NCBI GenBank assembly: GCA_964496495.1
Contig: CAZBZU010000005.1
Location: 52,767 to 116,766, forward strand
Direction of reading: 5' to 3'
DNA: 64,000 bases
Origin: JASBRS01 sp964496495
GTDB lineage: Bacteria > Deinococcota > Deinococci > Deinococcales > Trueperaceae
The notes under the pieces: model-generated
Told to the model about the DNA's origin: nothing
Databases searched by the model: none
Seen by the model: only the letters and a program-made list of their open reading frames with translations
Translations under genes and position numbers: made by a program
Part shown: positions 33,590 to 41,113 of the stretch, one piece after another
Layout of the letters: the number at the start of each line of letters is the position of its first letter
Numbering within the stretch: the stretch's first letter is position 1

Positions 33590-34894
33590 TCAGGGGCTCC
33601 CGGCCGTCGCCTGCAGGCGCTCGCGCGCGCGCCGGATGTCGCCGCGGTGGGGCCGGAGACTGAGGGTAGCGACCAGGCCCAGGCCGCCCAGCAGGAAGAG
33701 CCCCGTCCGCGCGCCGAGGTGTCCGGCGAGCTGCGTCGCCAGCAGCGCGCCGAAGGGGATGAGGCCGGAGAACACCAGCATGTACACGCTCATGGCGCGG
33801 CCGCGCAGCGCGTCGGGCACCATCAGCTGCACCGTCGCCTGGGCATTGACCATGGTGAGGATCATGCCTACGCCGCACGCTACCAGCACCAGCGCGGCGG
33901 TCCACAGGTTGGGCGCAAGGGTGAACGCCAGGAAGGCGATTCCCAGCAGCAGTACGCCGCGACGCATGAGCACGAGCCGGGCCTCGTCGGGGAAGCCGGC
34001 ATTCACCATGAAGGCGATGAAGGCCCCGACCCCGAGGCTGGAGAGCAGCAGCCCCAGGCCCCCCACCGTGCCGTGGAGCGCCTGGCGGGTGAAGAGTGGC
34101 ACGATCGTCTGGAAGTTGACGATGGTGAGCGACAGTGCGCCCACGAGCAGCGTGGCGATGCGCACCTCGGGCGTGCGCCAGGTAAAGCTGAGCCCTTCCC
34201 GGATCTCCGCCCACACGCGGTGCGGCACGATCGCGCGAGCGGGGAGCGGCGACCTCGCCAGCACCACGATGACGCCCAGATAGGACGCCGCGTTGAGGGC
34301 GAAGGCCGGGCCGTAACGCAGGAGCGACCCGGCGCCGAGCAGGTGGCCGAAGAGCTGGATCGCGAAGGCGGCGAACGCCGGCCCTGCCAGCCGGGCCAGG
34401 TTGAACGACAGTGAGTTGAGGGCGACGGCGTTGCGCACCGCCGCCCGCGGCACCAGGTCGGGGATCAGGCTCTGGCGCGCCGGGGTGTCGAACGTGCCGG
34501 CGATGCCGTTGAGCACTGCCAGGACCAGCAGCCACGAGTAGGTGAGCGTGCCGCTCAGGGTGAGCAGCGCCATCGCCGCTGCCGACAGGGCCAGCGAGCT
34601 CTGGGTGGTGAGCAGCACCTGGCGGCGCGAGCGCGCGTCGATGACCACGCCGGCGAACAACCCCAGCACCAACGTGGGCGCGAACTGCAGGGCGCTGACG
34701 TAGCCGAACTTGAGCGCTGCCTGGGTGGGGTCGGGGATGAGATCGAACACCAGCCAGGATTGCGCCGTGATCTGCATCCAGGAGCCGACCACGCTCCCGA
34801 GCTGGGCGAGCCAGTAGTGGCGGAAGTGGCGGTGGCTCAGGGCCTCGAGCGACCGCGGAAAGCGACCGATGATGGGGCGCGCCACAGCCGCCAA
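33590..34894 (-). CDS. MFS transporter, EntS-like (MFS_3)
   Basis: A 434-residue permease with about 12 helices. R-H-Y-W-L-A-Q-L-G-S-V-V-G-S-W-M-Q near the N-terminus, A-G-V-V-I-D-A-R-S-R-R in loop 2-3, and G-T-F-D-T-P-A-R-Q-S-L-I-P-D-L-V in helix 4/5 are the MFS_3/EntS fingerprint. The family includes siderophore and drug exporters, but there is no siderophore gene nearby. Convergence or operon links are absent; the pilin cluster lies divergently on the other side, with 267 bp between them. Confidence 0.87.
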   Translation of the reverse strand: MAAVARPIIGRFPRSLEALSHRHFRHYWLAQLGSVVGSWMQITAQSWLVFDLIPDPTQAALKFGYVSALQFAPTLVLGLFAGVVIDARSRRQVLLTTQSSLALSAAAMALLTLSGTLTYSWLLVLAVLNGIAGTFDTPARQSLIPDLVPRAAVRNAVALNSLSFNLARLAGPAFAAFAIQLFGHLLGAGSLLRYGPAFALNAASYLGVIVVLARSPLPARAIVPHRVWAEIREGLSFTWRTPEVRIATLLVGALSLTIVNFQTIVPLFTRQALHGTVGGLGLLLSSLGVGAFIAFMVNAGFPDEARLVLMRRGVLLLGIAFLAFTLAPNLWTAALVLVACGVGMILTMVNAQATVQLMVPDALRGRAMSVYMLVFSGLIPFGALLATQLAGHLGARTGLFLLGGLGLVATLSLRPHRGDIRRARERLQATAGSP

Positions 34895-34980
34895 GCATAC
34901 GCCCGCAGGGGGCGCCGGTCACCAGCCACGGGCACCTACCGCGGCCGCCGCCGGGGACAGGCCGCTCTTCTCGACTCACC

Positions 34981-35023
34981 CCCCCAAATGGGGGATGCGC
35001 TGCCCCATCTCGGTCTCTACGCT
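34981..35023 (+). promoter_or_regulatory. Proposed promoter of pilin cluster 1
   Basis: CCCCCAAATGGGGGATGCG at 34981-34999 is followed by TACGCT at 35018-35023. With ATGCGC (34995-35000) taken as the -35, the spacer is 17 bp. The C5-N4-G5 dyad would be centred near -42. The same sequence, with the same spacing, lies before pilin cluster 2 (39069-39111). Both hexamers are poor matches to consensus, as expected for an activator-dependent promoter. Confidence 0.55.
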
Positions 35024-35049
35024 ACGACTACACGAGGTCGAGATGGGGC
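35002..35049. repeat. 11-bp inverted repeat in the pilin cluster 1 leader
   Basis: GCCCCATCTCG at 35002-35012 and CGAGATGGGGC at 35039-35049 are perfect inverted copies separated by 26 bp. They surround the proposed -10 box. This dyad is absent at the second cluster, so it may be a second regulatory site or an mRNA leader stem. Confidence 0.6.
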
Positions 35050-35161
35050 GCGTCGGGAGAAGTCGTTCCGGCGCGCTTCCATCGCGGCCTCGAGGGTCCG
35101 GGCGCACGTCCGCGGCCGGGTACCAAGGCCTTTAGGAGGGCCACGAAGCGAGGTTGTCACT

Positions 35162-35641
35162 ATGGCCGAGCCGACCATCCGTCCCCCTGGCGTTCGCCAC
35201 CGAAGCGGTGGCTTCAGCGTCCTCGAGCTGCTGATCCTGGTCGCCATCCTCGGTGTGATCGCAGCGGTCCTGGCGATCAACGGCCGCCGCGTGCTCGGCG
35301 GCCAGCAGGAGCTCTCCGCCATCAACACCGTCCGGCAAAGCGTTTGGGAGGGCGCCACGGCGGCCGCGTCGCGCGGTACCGAAGTCGAGCTCAAGCGCAA
35401 CGGCTCGACCCTCGAGCTCTACGACGTCGGCGCCGGCGGCACGACGCCCTTCCGCACCTTCGATCTGCCCGGCTCCGTCACGACCAACTTGCCCTCCGGG
35501 CAGGTGCTGCGCTTCACCCCACCCGGCCGGGTCGAGCTGAGCACGCTGTCGGCCCTGCCAAGCAACCTCACGCTCACCGCCAACGGCCACACCTACAGCT
35601 TCGAGATCTCGGTCATCGGAGAGGTCAGGGTGACGTCGTGA
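35162..35641 (+). CDS. Minor pilin, GspH/FimT-like (cluster 1)
   Basis: A 159-residue type IV pilin-like protein. The prepilin peptidase site is G-G-F-S-V-L-E, with Gly at -1, Phe at +1 and Glu at +5, followed by a hydrophobic helix (L-L-I-L-V-A-I-L-G-V-I-A-A). A 16-residue basic leader precedes it. The beta-rich remainder matches GspH/FimT minor pilins, which join the tip complex that starts pilus assembly. The ATG is preceded by a modest GCGAGG site; a strong AGGAGGG at 35132 is too far upstream for it. It is first in the cluster and its stop overlaps the next gene. Confidence 0.85.
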   Translation: MAEPTIRPPGVRHRSGGFSVLELLILVAILGVIAAVLAINGRRVLGGQQELSAINTVRQSVWEGATAAASRGTEVELKRNGSTLELYDVGAGGTTPFRTFDLPGSVTTNLPSGQVLRFTPPGRVELSTLSALPSNLTLTANGHTYSFEISVIGEVRVTS

Positions 35642-36132
35642 ACGCCTTGCGTGGCCAACGCGGCCTGACGCTGTTCGAGGTCCTGCTGGCGCTGGTGGTG
35701 ATCGCCGTGGTGACGGTCGCCTTCACGACCGCGGTGGTGAAGAGCATGCATCACACCAGCATCGCCGGGAAGCGGACCGAAGCGGTGCAGGTCCTCAACT
35801 ACCTGGGCAGGCGCGCCGCCGGCGGCGACAGCACCATCCTGCCTGTGTCGGGCACTCCCAACACCTGGGCCTACGGGGACCTCGCCACGGCCTTCACGGA
35901 CCTCGCGAACCAGGGGGGCCTGTCCAGCCCGGCAATGTACCGGGCGTCGATCACCAACGTGGGCGACGTCACCGTGCAGGACGGTAGCGGCAACACGCTC
36001 GCCACCGCCACGGAGTACGACGTGAACGTCTGCTACCAGGACGGCGGCGCGGAGCATTGCGTCGATGCCGCCACGCTCGGACCGCAGGCCTCGGGATCCA
36101 CCACCGCTCCGCCCTTGCCGGGGATCAACTAG
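35638..36132 (+). CDS. Minor pilin, PilV/GspI-like (cluster 1)
   Basis: A 164-residue prepilin-like protein. R-G-L-T-L-F-E gives the cleavage site (Gly -1, Glu +5) ahead of a hydrophobic helix. The globular part has paired cysteines (C-Y-Q-D-G-G-A-E-H-C) that could form a disulfide outside the cell. The start is a GTG overlapping the previous stop by 4 bp (GTGA). By position and length it is the GspI/PilV member of the tip set. Confidence 0.82.
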   Translation: MNALRGQRGLTLFEVLLALVVIAVVTVAFTTAVVKSMHHTSIAGKRTEAVQVLNYLGRRAAGGDSTILPVSGTPNTWAYGDLATAFTDLANQGGLSSPAMYRASITNVGDVTVQDGSGNTLATATEYDVNVCYQDGGAEHCVDAATLGPQASGSTTAPPLPGIN

Positions 36133-36142
36133 GCAGCCGATC

Positions 36143-37021
36143 ATGACACGAACCAACGGCTTCACCCTGCTCGAAGCGCTCATCGCGCTCGCCATCTTCG
36201 GAGCGATTGCCGTGATGGCGACCACCGGGGTCTCGAACGCACTGCGCGTCCAGAGCCTGAACGAGTCGGTCAGTGCGTCCCAGGCGCGCCTCAGACGAGC
36301 GACCGAGGTGTTCACCCAGGAGCTCCGGAGCGCCATCCTCGGCGGCATCAGCGACAGTCCCTACACGTCCAACGATCACCAGGTCTCCTTCGTGACACTC
36401 TCCGGAGGCGCCGGCTATCCCGTTCTGATGGAGGGATACGACGACAGCTCGACGTTCACCAGCGACACCAACCTGGTGCTGCTGTGGGCGGACCCGAGCA
36501 GCGATCCGTCAACGGTGCTCGCCAACCGGCAGATGCTGATGGTGAATGGTGCGCGCAACGCGCTGCTCTTCGGCGTCACGGGCGTGACGGCCATCAGCAA
36601 CGGCGCCTACCAGATCGACCACGCGGGCTGCGCCAACACCATCAGCTACGACCCCTCGACGGTCACCATCCAGAGTCAATCGGTGGGATTCCGGTACGAC
36701 AGCACCGACCACACTCTCTACCTGAAGGAAGGGTCGGGCAGCGAGGTGCCCATGGCCTTCGATCTCGACTCCGTGCAACTCCAGTACGTCTACCTCAAGG
36801 CGGACGGCTCCGTGGCCACGCTCTCCGCGCCCCTTACGAGCGGGGGCAACCCGGCGCGCAGTGGCACCATCGGAGGTCAGAGCGCCAGCCTGGCGCGCGT
36901 GTCGATCACCCTGTCTGCTACCAGCAAGGCCAGCGGCCATGACGTCTCCCGCACCGTGAGCGGAACGGTGGAGATGGCGTCGAACGACTTCTCCGTCAAC
37001 CAGGTGATGCCATGCAACTGA
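36143..37021 (+). CDS. Minor pilin, PilW/GspJ-like (cluster 1)
   Basis: A 292-residue prepilin-like protein. N-G-F-T-L-L-E is the cleavage motif, followed by A-L-I-A-L-A-I-F-G-A-I-A. The larger globular domain contains the T-Q-E-L-R segment common to PilW/GspJ proteins. The start at 36143 gives a 6-residue leader; an upstream ATG would give a leader with no prepilin features. It lies 10 bp after the previous gene, and its end overlaps the next gene by 10 bp. Confidence 0.83.
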   Translation: MTRTNGFTLLEALIALAIFGAIAVMATTGVSNALRVQSLNESVSASQARLRRATEVFTQELRSAILGGISDSPYTSNDHQVSFVTLSGGAGYPVLMEGYDDSSTFTSDTNLVLLWADPSSDPSTVLANRQMLMVNGARNALLFGVTGVTAISNGAYQIDHAGCANTISYDPSTVTIQSQSVGFRYDSTDHTLYLKEGSGSEVPMAFDLDSVQLQYVYLKADGSVATLSAPLTSGGNPARSGTIGGQSASLARVSITLSATSKASGHDVSRTVSGTVEMASNDFSVNQVMPCN

Positions 37022-38973
37022 CTCTGAGACAACGCGGTGTGGCCATGCTCTACGCGCTGCTCCTGATGGTCGTGATCATGGGGGTAGCCACCCTGATGTT
37101 CGCACGCACCATCGGTGAGGTACAGCACAGCGCGGACGACGCCGGCATCGTGCAGTCGCTGATGCTGGCGCGCGGCGCCGCCAACCTCGGCGGCAGCCTG
37201 CTGCAAGGGCCAGTCAAGAACGATCTGGCGACGATCATCAAGGCGCAGTCGACGATCACAGGGCGTTGGGCGTTCGGCAGCGGATTGGGCGACTACCCCA
37301 CGCCGCAGAGCGTGAACCAGGCGCTCGTGACCGATTCCGGCAGCGTCGCCGATCAGCTTCAGACGAGCATCGACACCAGCCTCTGCACCGGCGGCGCACC
37401 GTCCGCCCCTAGAGAGGTGAACCCCAGCGGCGGTGGTGCCGCCGCGGTGGTGATCTTCGTCACCGGCTCGTCCGCGTGCGGCTCGTTGCCTTCAGGGGTA
37501 GACCTGCCCGCCGCGCACTTCGTCGACGGCCAGCCGCGTCAGGGCACCTCCAACGACAAGCAGACCTACGCCATCCCCTTCGTGCTGGTGGCGCAGGGCA
37601 CCATCGGCAAGTACAAGAGGAACGTGGTGGCGCAGGGCGAGTACCGCTTCACCGTCGGTCGCCAGAGCTTCGCGACCTACGCCCTGTTCACCAACAAGCA
37701 CACCACCGCCTCCGGCGGGGACGTGTGGTTCACGGAGAACACCCTCTTCGACGGGCCGGTGCACACCAACCAGTACTTCCGCTTCTATCACAATCCCTGG
37801 TTCGGTGGGGAGGTCACCAGCGCCGGTTGCTCCAACCCATCCTCGAGCTCGTGTAGCCAGGACAGGCCCGGCGCGGAGTTCTACAGCCTGGGCTTCAAGA
37901 GCTACCCGGGCCAGAACCCGTCCTACAACACGCGCCGCTACGGCGTGCAGGCGCCGGAGCTCACCCAGGGCGTCAACTGGACCAGCCCCTACGTCGCTCT
38001 CCCACCCAACCAGGACAGCCAGAAGACAGCGGCCCAGAACGGCGGACTGTACCTCGGCGGCGACGCATCCAAGGTGAAGATGTGGGCGGCCGACAGCAGC
38101 GGCGCCCCACTCACGCAGAGCGGGAGCAGCTGGAGCGGCCCCGCCACCTACCAGTACATCCAGACGTGCAATCAGGTCGCTGGCCACTACGAGCGTCAGG
38201 GTCGCCATTGGGTCTGGGTACCCCCCAGCGGCGGCTGCACCACCTACCGCTACGACAGCAGCATGAACCTGCAGGTCGACGACGGCAGCGGCAGCTGGAG
38301 CACCTACAGCGACCCCACGACGGGCGCGCAGGCCGCCCCGTTCAACGGCGTGGTGTACGTTGACGGCTCGATCGACCGCGTCACCGGACCGGACCGCGTC
38401 GGCTCCAACCAGAGCGACCCGGACACCGCCCCGCCGGCGCTGACGTCGTTCGCGCAGGTCACGCTGGCCAGCGCGAACAGCATGACGGTCACCGGCGACC
38501 TCAAGTACGAGGATCCCCCCTGCACCGGGGAGCTCGGCCGCGACAGCAGTGGCAACGTCACGACCGCCAACTGCAACAACCTGAACGCCCAGAACGTCCT
38601 CGGGCTCTACGCTCAGAACGGCGACGTGCTGATCGGCAACAACAATAGCGACAGCACGCTGAACGCGCCCGAGAACGTGCGCATCGACGGCGTGTTGATG
38701 AGTGCCACGGGTGTGGTCGGCGTCCAGAGCTACGACAGCGGCAGCGTGCGCGGTGACGTGCACCTGCTCGGCGGCGTCATCGAGAACAACTACGGCGCCT
38801 TCGGCACCTTCGATCCGAGCACCGGACAGAACGCCACGGGCTACAGCCGCAAGTTCACCTACGACCAGCGCATGGCGCAGGGTCTCGCGCCACCCTACTT
38901 CCCGACGGTCGGCGGCGACGAGCTGAAGAACGTGGTGCTGTTCAGCTACGGCCAGCGCGAGCAGGTGTACTAG
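37012..38973 (+). CDS. Large DUF4900/ComZ-like, GspK/PilX-like tip protein (cluster 1)
   Basis: A 653-residue secreted protein. R-Q-R-G9-V-A-M-L-Y resembles a prepilin site, but Tyr replaces Glu at +5, as in the GspK and PilX tip proteins that lack this glutamate. A large extracellular domain follows. Segments L-F-D-G-P-V-H-T-N and F-T-Y-D-Q-R-x-x-x-G-x-x-P-P are shared with the paralogue at 41114. Such DUF4900-containing proteins occur in pilin operons of the Deinococcus-Thermus group, including Thermus ComZ. It probably caps or decorates the pilus tip; its ligand is unknown. The start overlaps the GspJ-like stop by 10 bp. Confidence 0.8.
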   Translation: MQLTLRQRGVAMLYALLLMVVIMGVATLMFARTIGEVQHSADDAGIVQSLMLARGAANLGGSLLQGPVKNDLATIIKAQSTITGRWAFGSGLGDYPTPQSVNQALVTDSGSVADQLQTSIDTSLCTGGAPSAPREVNPSGGGAAAVVIFVTGSSACGSLPSGVDLPAAHFVDGQPRQGTSNDKQTYAIPFVLVAQGTIGKYKRNVVAQGEYRFTVGRQSFATYALFTNKHTTASGGDVWFTENTLFDGPVHTNQYFRFYHNPWFGGEVTSAGCSNPSSSSCSQDRPGAEFYSLGFKSYPGQNPSYNTRRYGVQAPELTQGVNWTSPYVALPPNQDSQKTAAQNGGLYLGGDASKVKMWAADSSGAPLTQSGSSWSGPATYQYIQTCNQVAGHYERQGRHWVWVPPSGGCTTYRYDSSMNLQVDDGSGSWSTYSDPTTGAQAAPFNGVVYVDGSIDRVTGPDRVGSNQSDPDTAPPALTSFAQVTLASANSMTVTGDLKYEDPPCTGELGRDSSGNVTTANCNNLNAQNVLGLYAQNGDVLIGNNNSDSTLNAPENVRIDGVLMSATGVVGVQSYDSGSVRGDVHLLGGVIENNYGAFGTFDPSTGQNATGYSRKFTYDQRMAQGLAPPYFPTVGGDELKNVVLFSYGQREQVY

Positions 38974-39004
38974 CCGCAGCGGCGGGCTCCAGCTATGCGA
39001 ACGC

Positions 39005-39032
39005 GGGCCGGCCCCGGTGCAGGGGCCGGCCC
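39005..39032. terminator. Strong stem-loop between the two pilin clusters
   Basis: GGGCCGGCCCC at 39005-39015 and GGGGCCGGCCC at 39022-39032 form a perfect 11-bp stem with a 6-base loop (GGTGCA). It lies 32 bp after the first cluster and before the second cluster's promoter. There is no T tract. Confidence 0.65.
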
Positions 39033-39068
39033 GACCCGTGTGGAACGGCGCACACGGGGCCGACCCTG

Positions 39069-39111
39069 CCCCCGATCGGGGGATGCGAGGCCGCGATGTG
39101 CGCCCTATCCT
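39069..39111 (+). promoter_or_regulatory. Proposed promoter of pilin cluster 2
   Basis: CCCCCGATCGGGGGATGCG at 39069-39087 is followed by TATCCT at 39106-39111. With ATGCGA (39083-39088) as -35, the spacer is 17 bp, identical to the arrangement at 34981-35023. The C5-GATC-G5 element is a perfect palindrome. Confidence 0.6.
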
Positions 39112-39221
39112 CGAAGCTGCCAGAAGCGCCGGAGGCGGTTCGATCGGAGCCGGACGCAGGTCGGCCGGCCACCGACCTCCGACGCGCGCAACGCCGTGCA
39201 TTGCGTTGAGAGAGGTGAACG

Positions 39222-39743
39222 ATGAGGGCTCGAGCATTCAGACGCCGACACGCCGCGGGCGGGATGACCCTGGTGGAGATCCTGATCGCGTTGGCGGTGG
39301 CCGGCATCCTCGCCGCCGGCGGGGTCGTCGCGCTGGGACGGCTGGGCCGCAACCAGGCCTACCAGGGCTACGTCTCCGGTTTCGGCCAGGCGGTGTCGGA
39401 CGCCACCACGCGCGCCAACCAGACCAACACCATCTACGCCTTGACCTTCGACGGCTCCGGCTACAGCTGGGGCCCGGTCGGCGGCACCCTGTCCTCGTGC
39501 ACCGGAGCGGCCTCGGCGCCCACGCTGACGTCCACCATCGCCTCGCACGCGGCACCGAACACCGTCACTACGGGCGACAGCGGGTGGTTGTGCTTCTCGG
39601 CGCCGGGCCTGGTGTACCGCCTCGCCAACCTGAGCGCCACCTGCAGCTACAAGACCTACACCTTCCCGTGCCTGAACTTCTCGGGCCCGGGCAAGAGCGA
39701 GAAGATCTTCATCTCCGTCGGCGGGCAGGTGATCGTGCAATGA
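39222..39743 (+). CDS. Minor pilin, GspH/FimT-like (cluster 2)
   Basis: A 173-residue prepilin-like protein. G-G-M-T-L-V-E is the peptidase site, followed by the helix I-L-I-A-L-A-V-A-G-I-L-A-A. The leader is basic and about 14 residues long (R-A-R-A-F-R-R-R). Cysteines near residues 92 and 125, and later C-S-Y-K and P-C-L, could form disulfides. It is the paralogue of the gene at 35162 and opens the second cluster. Its stop overlaps the next start by 4 bp. Confidence 0.86.
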   Translation: MRARAFRRRHAAGGMTLVEILIALAVAGILAAGGVVALGRLGRNQAYQGYVSGFGQAVSDATTRANQTNTIYALTFDGSGYSWGPVGGTLSSCTGAASAPTLTSTIASHAAPNTVTTGDSGWLCFSAPGLVYRLANLSATCSYKTYTFPCLNFSGPGKSEKIFISVGGQVIVQ

Positions 39744-40216
39744 TCGGCCGGACAGCAACAGCCCGTGAGCGAGGGTTCACCCTGGTCGAGGTGATGGTGG
39801 CGCTGGCGGTGTTGCTCGTCGTGACCTCGGCGGCGGTGGGCGTGTACGTCACCGGCTTCCGCTCCGACTCGAAGACGATGCTGTCCACCGAGGGCAGTCA
39901 GGTGCTGGCCGGCATCGGCGCGCAGATCACCCAGCACCAGCTGGATGTCGCCGACGGGTCGTCGCAGCTCATCGTCTACGCCCAGGGCCCGTCGCCGCAA
40001 CCGGTGACGGTGAGCCCGGCACCCACGAGCTGCAACAGCTACCTGCAGACCGATCACCAGCACCTCTGCGCCACGGTGACCAACCTGGACGACTTCGACC
40101 CCACGACGTCGTCCGGGAGCAGTCTCCTGGCCAACCCGATGCGGCACTACAGCATCCAGGTGTGCTGGACCATCCAAGGAGGGAAGAGCTGTGCGGACGC
40201 GAACACGCTCTACTGA
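39740..40216 (+). CDS. Minor pilin, PilV/GspI-like (cluster 2)
   Basis: A 158-residue prepilin-like protein with R-G-F-T-L-V-E (Gly -1, Phe +1, Glu +5) and a hydrophobic helix. The ATG at 39740 overlaps the previous TGA by 4 bp. The C-terminal C-W-T-I-Q-G-G-K-S-C motif closely resembles the C-Y-Q-D-G-G-A-E-H-C motif of the cluster 1 counterpart, which supports common origin. Its 3' end overlaps the next gene by 26 bp. Confidence 0.84.
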   Translation: MIGRTATARERGFTLVEVMVALAVLLVVTSAAVGVYVTGFRSDSKTMLSTEGSQVLAGIGAQITQHQLDVADGSSQLIVYAQGPSPQPVTVSPAPTSCNSYLQTDHQHLCATVTNLDDFDPTTSSGSSLLANPMRHYSIQVCWTIQGGKSCADANTLY

Positions 40217-41102
40217 CGGCTTCACCCTCGTCGAGCTGCTGATCGCCGCGGCCATCCTGGTGGTGGTGCTGGGGATCGTCACGCGCGGAGTCGTCCACTA
40301 CCTCGGCTACACCGGCTCGGTGCAGACCAACGTCAACGTCCAGACGCAGCTCAGGCGGACCATGGAGCTCGTCACCCAGGACCTGCGCAACGCCAGCTTC
40401 GGCATGCTGGCGTCGGTGCCCTACCCCTCGGACCAGACCGACGTCTCGCTCATGCAGATGGACGAGACCAGCGCCTACCAGGTGCTGAAGGGGAGCGCGC
40501 TGGGGTCGCAGGGCTTCCAGAACGCCGACAACTTCCAGGTGGTGGCGCCCAACAACCTGGACTGGGCCGAGGGCACCTTGCTGTTGCTGCTCAGCCCGAA
40601 CAACGGCCAGGGCACCTCGCTGGTGCTGTCGAAGGACCCGGGCGCCACCGGTCACGACTGGACGGCCGTCCACTCCAATCAGGCCAACACCATCTGCTGG
40701 GACCAGGACATGATCGCGGTCAAGGCGACGGCGATCGGCTACCGCTACGACAGCACCAACAAGCTGCTGATCCGCGGCACCGGCGTGAACGTGAAGGCCA
40801 CCAACGGCACGCCGCTGGCATCGGCGGCCGAGCAGCCCGTCGCCTTCGCGGTGGACGCCTTCAATATCGCCTACATCGGGGCGAACGGCACGTCCTACAA
40901 CAAGCCTGGCGACGCTACCGCCGCCGGCACCCGGGTGGTGCGCGTGGCCGTGAGCCTGACGATGAGCGGCGACTACCGCGGCCACGTCGTGAGCAAGGAG
41001 CTCACCAGCTACGTCGAGCTGCCCCAGCAGTTCACCCTCGCCTCCGAGCCTCTGGCCTTCGTCGAGTCGGTCCAGGGAAGCCCCAACATCCACTGCCCAT
41101 GA
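40191..41102 (+). CDS. Minor pilin, PilW/GspJ-like (cluster 2)
   Basis: A 303-residue prepilin-like protein with leader ending D-G and F-T-L-V-E, then a long hydrophobic helix. T-Q-D-L-R-N-A-S-F matches the PilW/GspJ pattern. The start is a GTG with an excellent AAGGAGGG site at about 40177-40184, inside the previous gene; this overlap of 26 bp implies translational coupling. It is the paralogue of the gene at 36143. Confidence 0.85.
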   Translation: MRTRTRSTDGFTLVELLIAAAILVVVLGIVTRGVVHYLGYTGSVQTNVNVQTQLRRTMELVTQDLRNASFGMLASVPYPSDQTDVSLMQMDETSAYQVLKGSALGSQGFQNADNFQVVAPNNLDWAEGTLLLLLSPNNGQGTSLVLSKDPGATGHDWTAVHSNQANTICWDQDMIAVKATAIGYRYDSTNKLLIRGTGVNVKATNGTPLASAAEQPVAFAVDAFNIAYIGANGTSYNKPGDATAAGTRVVRVAVSLTMSGDYRGHVVSKELTSYVELPQQFTLASEPLAFVESVQGSPNIHCP

Positions 41103-41113
41103 GAGGAGCCATC

